From positions 7,874,001 to 7,938,000 of the forward strand of contig NZ_CP107917.1 of assembly GCF_036014175.1 (NCBI RefSeq): a stretch of DNA of 64,000 bases, given 5' to 3'. The DNA comes from Streptomyces sp. NBC_00443. GTDB lineage: Bacteria > Actinomycetota > Actinomycetes > Streptomycetales > Streptomycetaceae. This document shows, piece after piece, positions 63,703-64,000 of the stretch; within the stretch, counting starts at the first letter, position 1; each line of letters begins with the position of its first letter. The position numbers and the translations under genes are program-made. The notes under the pieces are model-generated. The model was not told the origin of the DNA, did not search any database, and worked only from the letters and a program-made list of their open reading frames with translations.

Positions 63703-64000
63703 TCACCGGCCGAACATCCCGTCGAGTAGTTCGCGCAGGCTCGCCCGCACCTCCGCCGGCCCCGGCGCCTGCGAGCTGAAGGACCCGGCGACACAGCTGA
63801 ACATCAGCCCGTCCGCCCAGGCGACCAGGGACAGCACGTGCCGAGCCGGGTCCGTCGACCCCATCGCGCTCACCAGGGCGGTGAGCTGGTCGCGGAAGCG
63901 GGCGCCGGCCGCGTCGAAGTAGACGCGCAGCTCCGGGCGGCGCGTGGCTTCCAGGGCCAGTTCGTAGCGGGCCAGCGTCAGTTCGCGGTTGCGGGTGAGG
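63703..64000 (-). CDS. TetR-family regulator, C-terminal part (5' end outside window)
   Basis: The minus strand reads into the window with NRELTLARYELALEATRRPE and ends with LVAWADGLMFSCVAGS, then LRELLDGMFGR. This is the C-terminal ligand-binding half of a TetR regulator. The DNA-binding helix-turn-helix lies beyond position 64000. The ligand is unknown. Confidence 0.85.
   Translation of the reverse strand, partial: LTRNRELTLARYELALEATRRPELRVYFDAAGARFRDQLTALVSAMGSTDPARHVLSLVAWADGLMFSCVAGSFSSQAPGPAEVRASLRELLDGMFGR

Overview
The window is high-GC actinobacterial chromosome and is almost certainly from Streptomyces. The evidence is the codon usage, the frequent GTG starts, several leaderless-type starts, the tandem glycine riboswitch in front of gcvP, and families typical of the genus (DUF5999, DUF1707, kdp with a tiny upstream peptide, Tat lipoprotein sugar-binding proteins, twin DUF881 proteins). 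It looks like chromosomal core with scattered accessory genes. I see no phage, integrase, CRISPR array, tRNA or secondary-metabolite cluster.

Layout. 1-2.3 kb: 3' end of an rRNA operon (partial 23S, complete 5S, terminator). 2.4-16.6 kb: an old actinobacterial block (CDP-alcohol phosphatidyltransferase, GDP-mannose pyrophosphorylase-like fusion, DUF881, small basic protein, DUF881, GarA-like FHA protein, FtsR-like MerR, DUF151, second MerR, dinB, PRC-barrel, glycine riboswitch, gcvP). From memory its order matches mycobacterial pgsA2 to gcvB, without gcvH. 16.6-18.7 kb: two Mop/TOBE molybdate-type proteins, a frameshifted DUF1707 gene and a small membrane protein. 18.9-30.5 kb: a potassium-uptake region with an intact APC permease, the relic of a second APC permease, kdpFABC with a frameshifted kdpB, kdpE, kdpD and a damaged universal stress protein gene. 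30.9-32.5 kb: a small conserved protein and a lysA-type decarboxylase. 32.6-37.2 kb: a xylan-utilisation operon (Tat lipoprotein binding protein, two permeases, GH10 xylanase) with CGAAA-N-TTTCG type operators. 37.3-49 kb: miscellaneous genes (DUF5999, glutamate-cysteine ligase family, VWA/solute-binding fusion, CPBP protease, PhzF, PadR, SRPBCC, Clp-N protein, two EamA transporters). 49-54 kb: three flavin-binding split-barrel proteins with MocR and LysR regulators and a frameshifted EamA gene. 54-64 kb: isochorismatase-like protein, Rieske lipoprotein, a HipA-like kinase with its DUF3037 partner, excalibur protein, two SDR enzymes, a peptide-binding lipoprotein, ung, and a partial TetR gene at the right edge.

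Most interesting features: (i) the potassium locus carries an internally deleted permease, a one-base frameshift in kdpB and a broken USP gene while the kdpED sensor pair is intact; (ii) a leaderless 13-codon leader peptide with a Pro-Pro-Pro stretch sits before an EamA transporter and looks like an undescribed attenuator; (iii) the HipA-like kinase and DUF3037 gene pair; (iv) several well-formed operator arrays next to regulators, including 12-bp repeats before the MocR gene and phased GTCATC repeats before an EamA gene. Three or four single-base frameshifts lie in or near short G/C runs, so part of the apparent gene loss may be sequencing error. The internal deletion in the permease cannot be explained that way.
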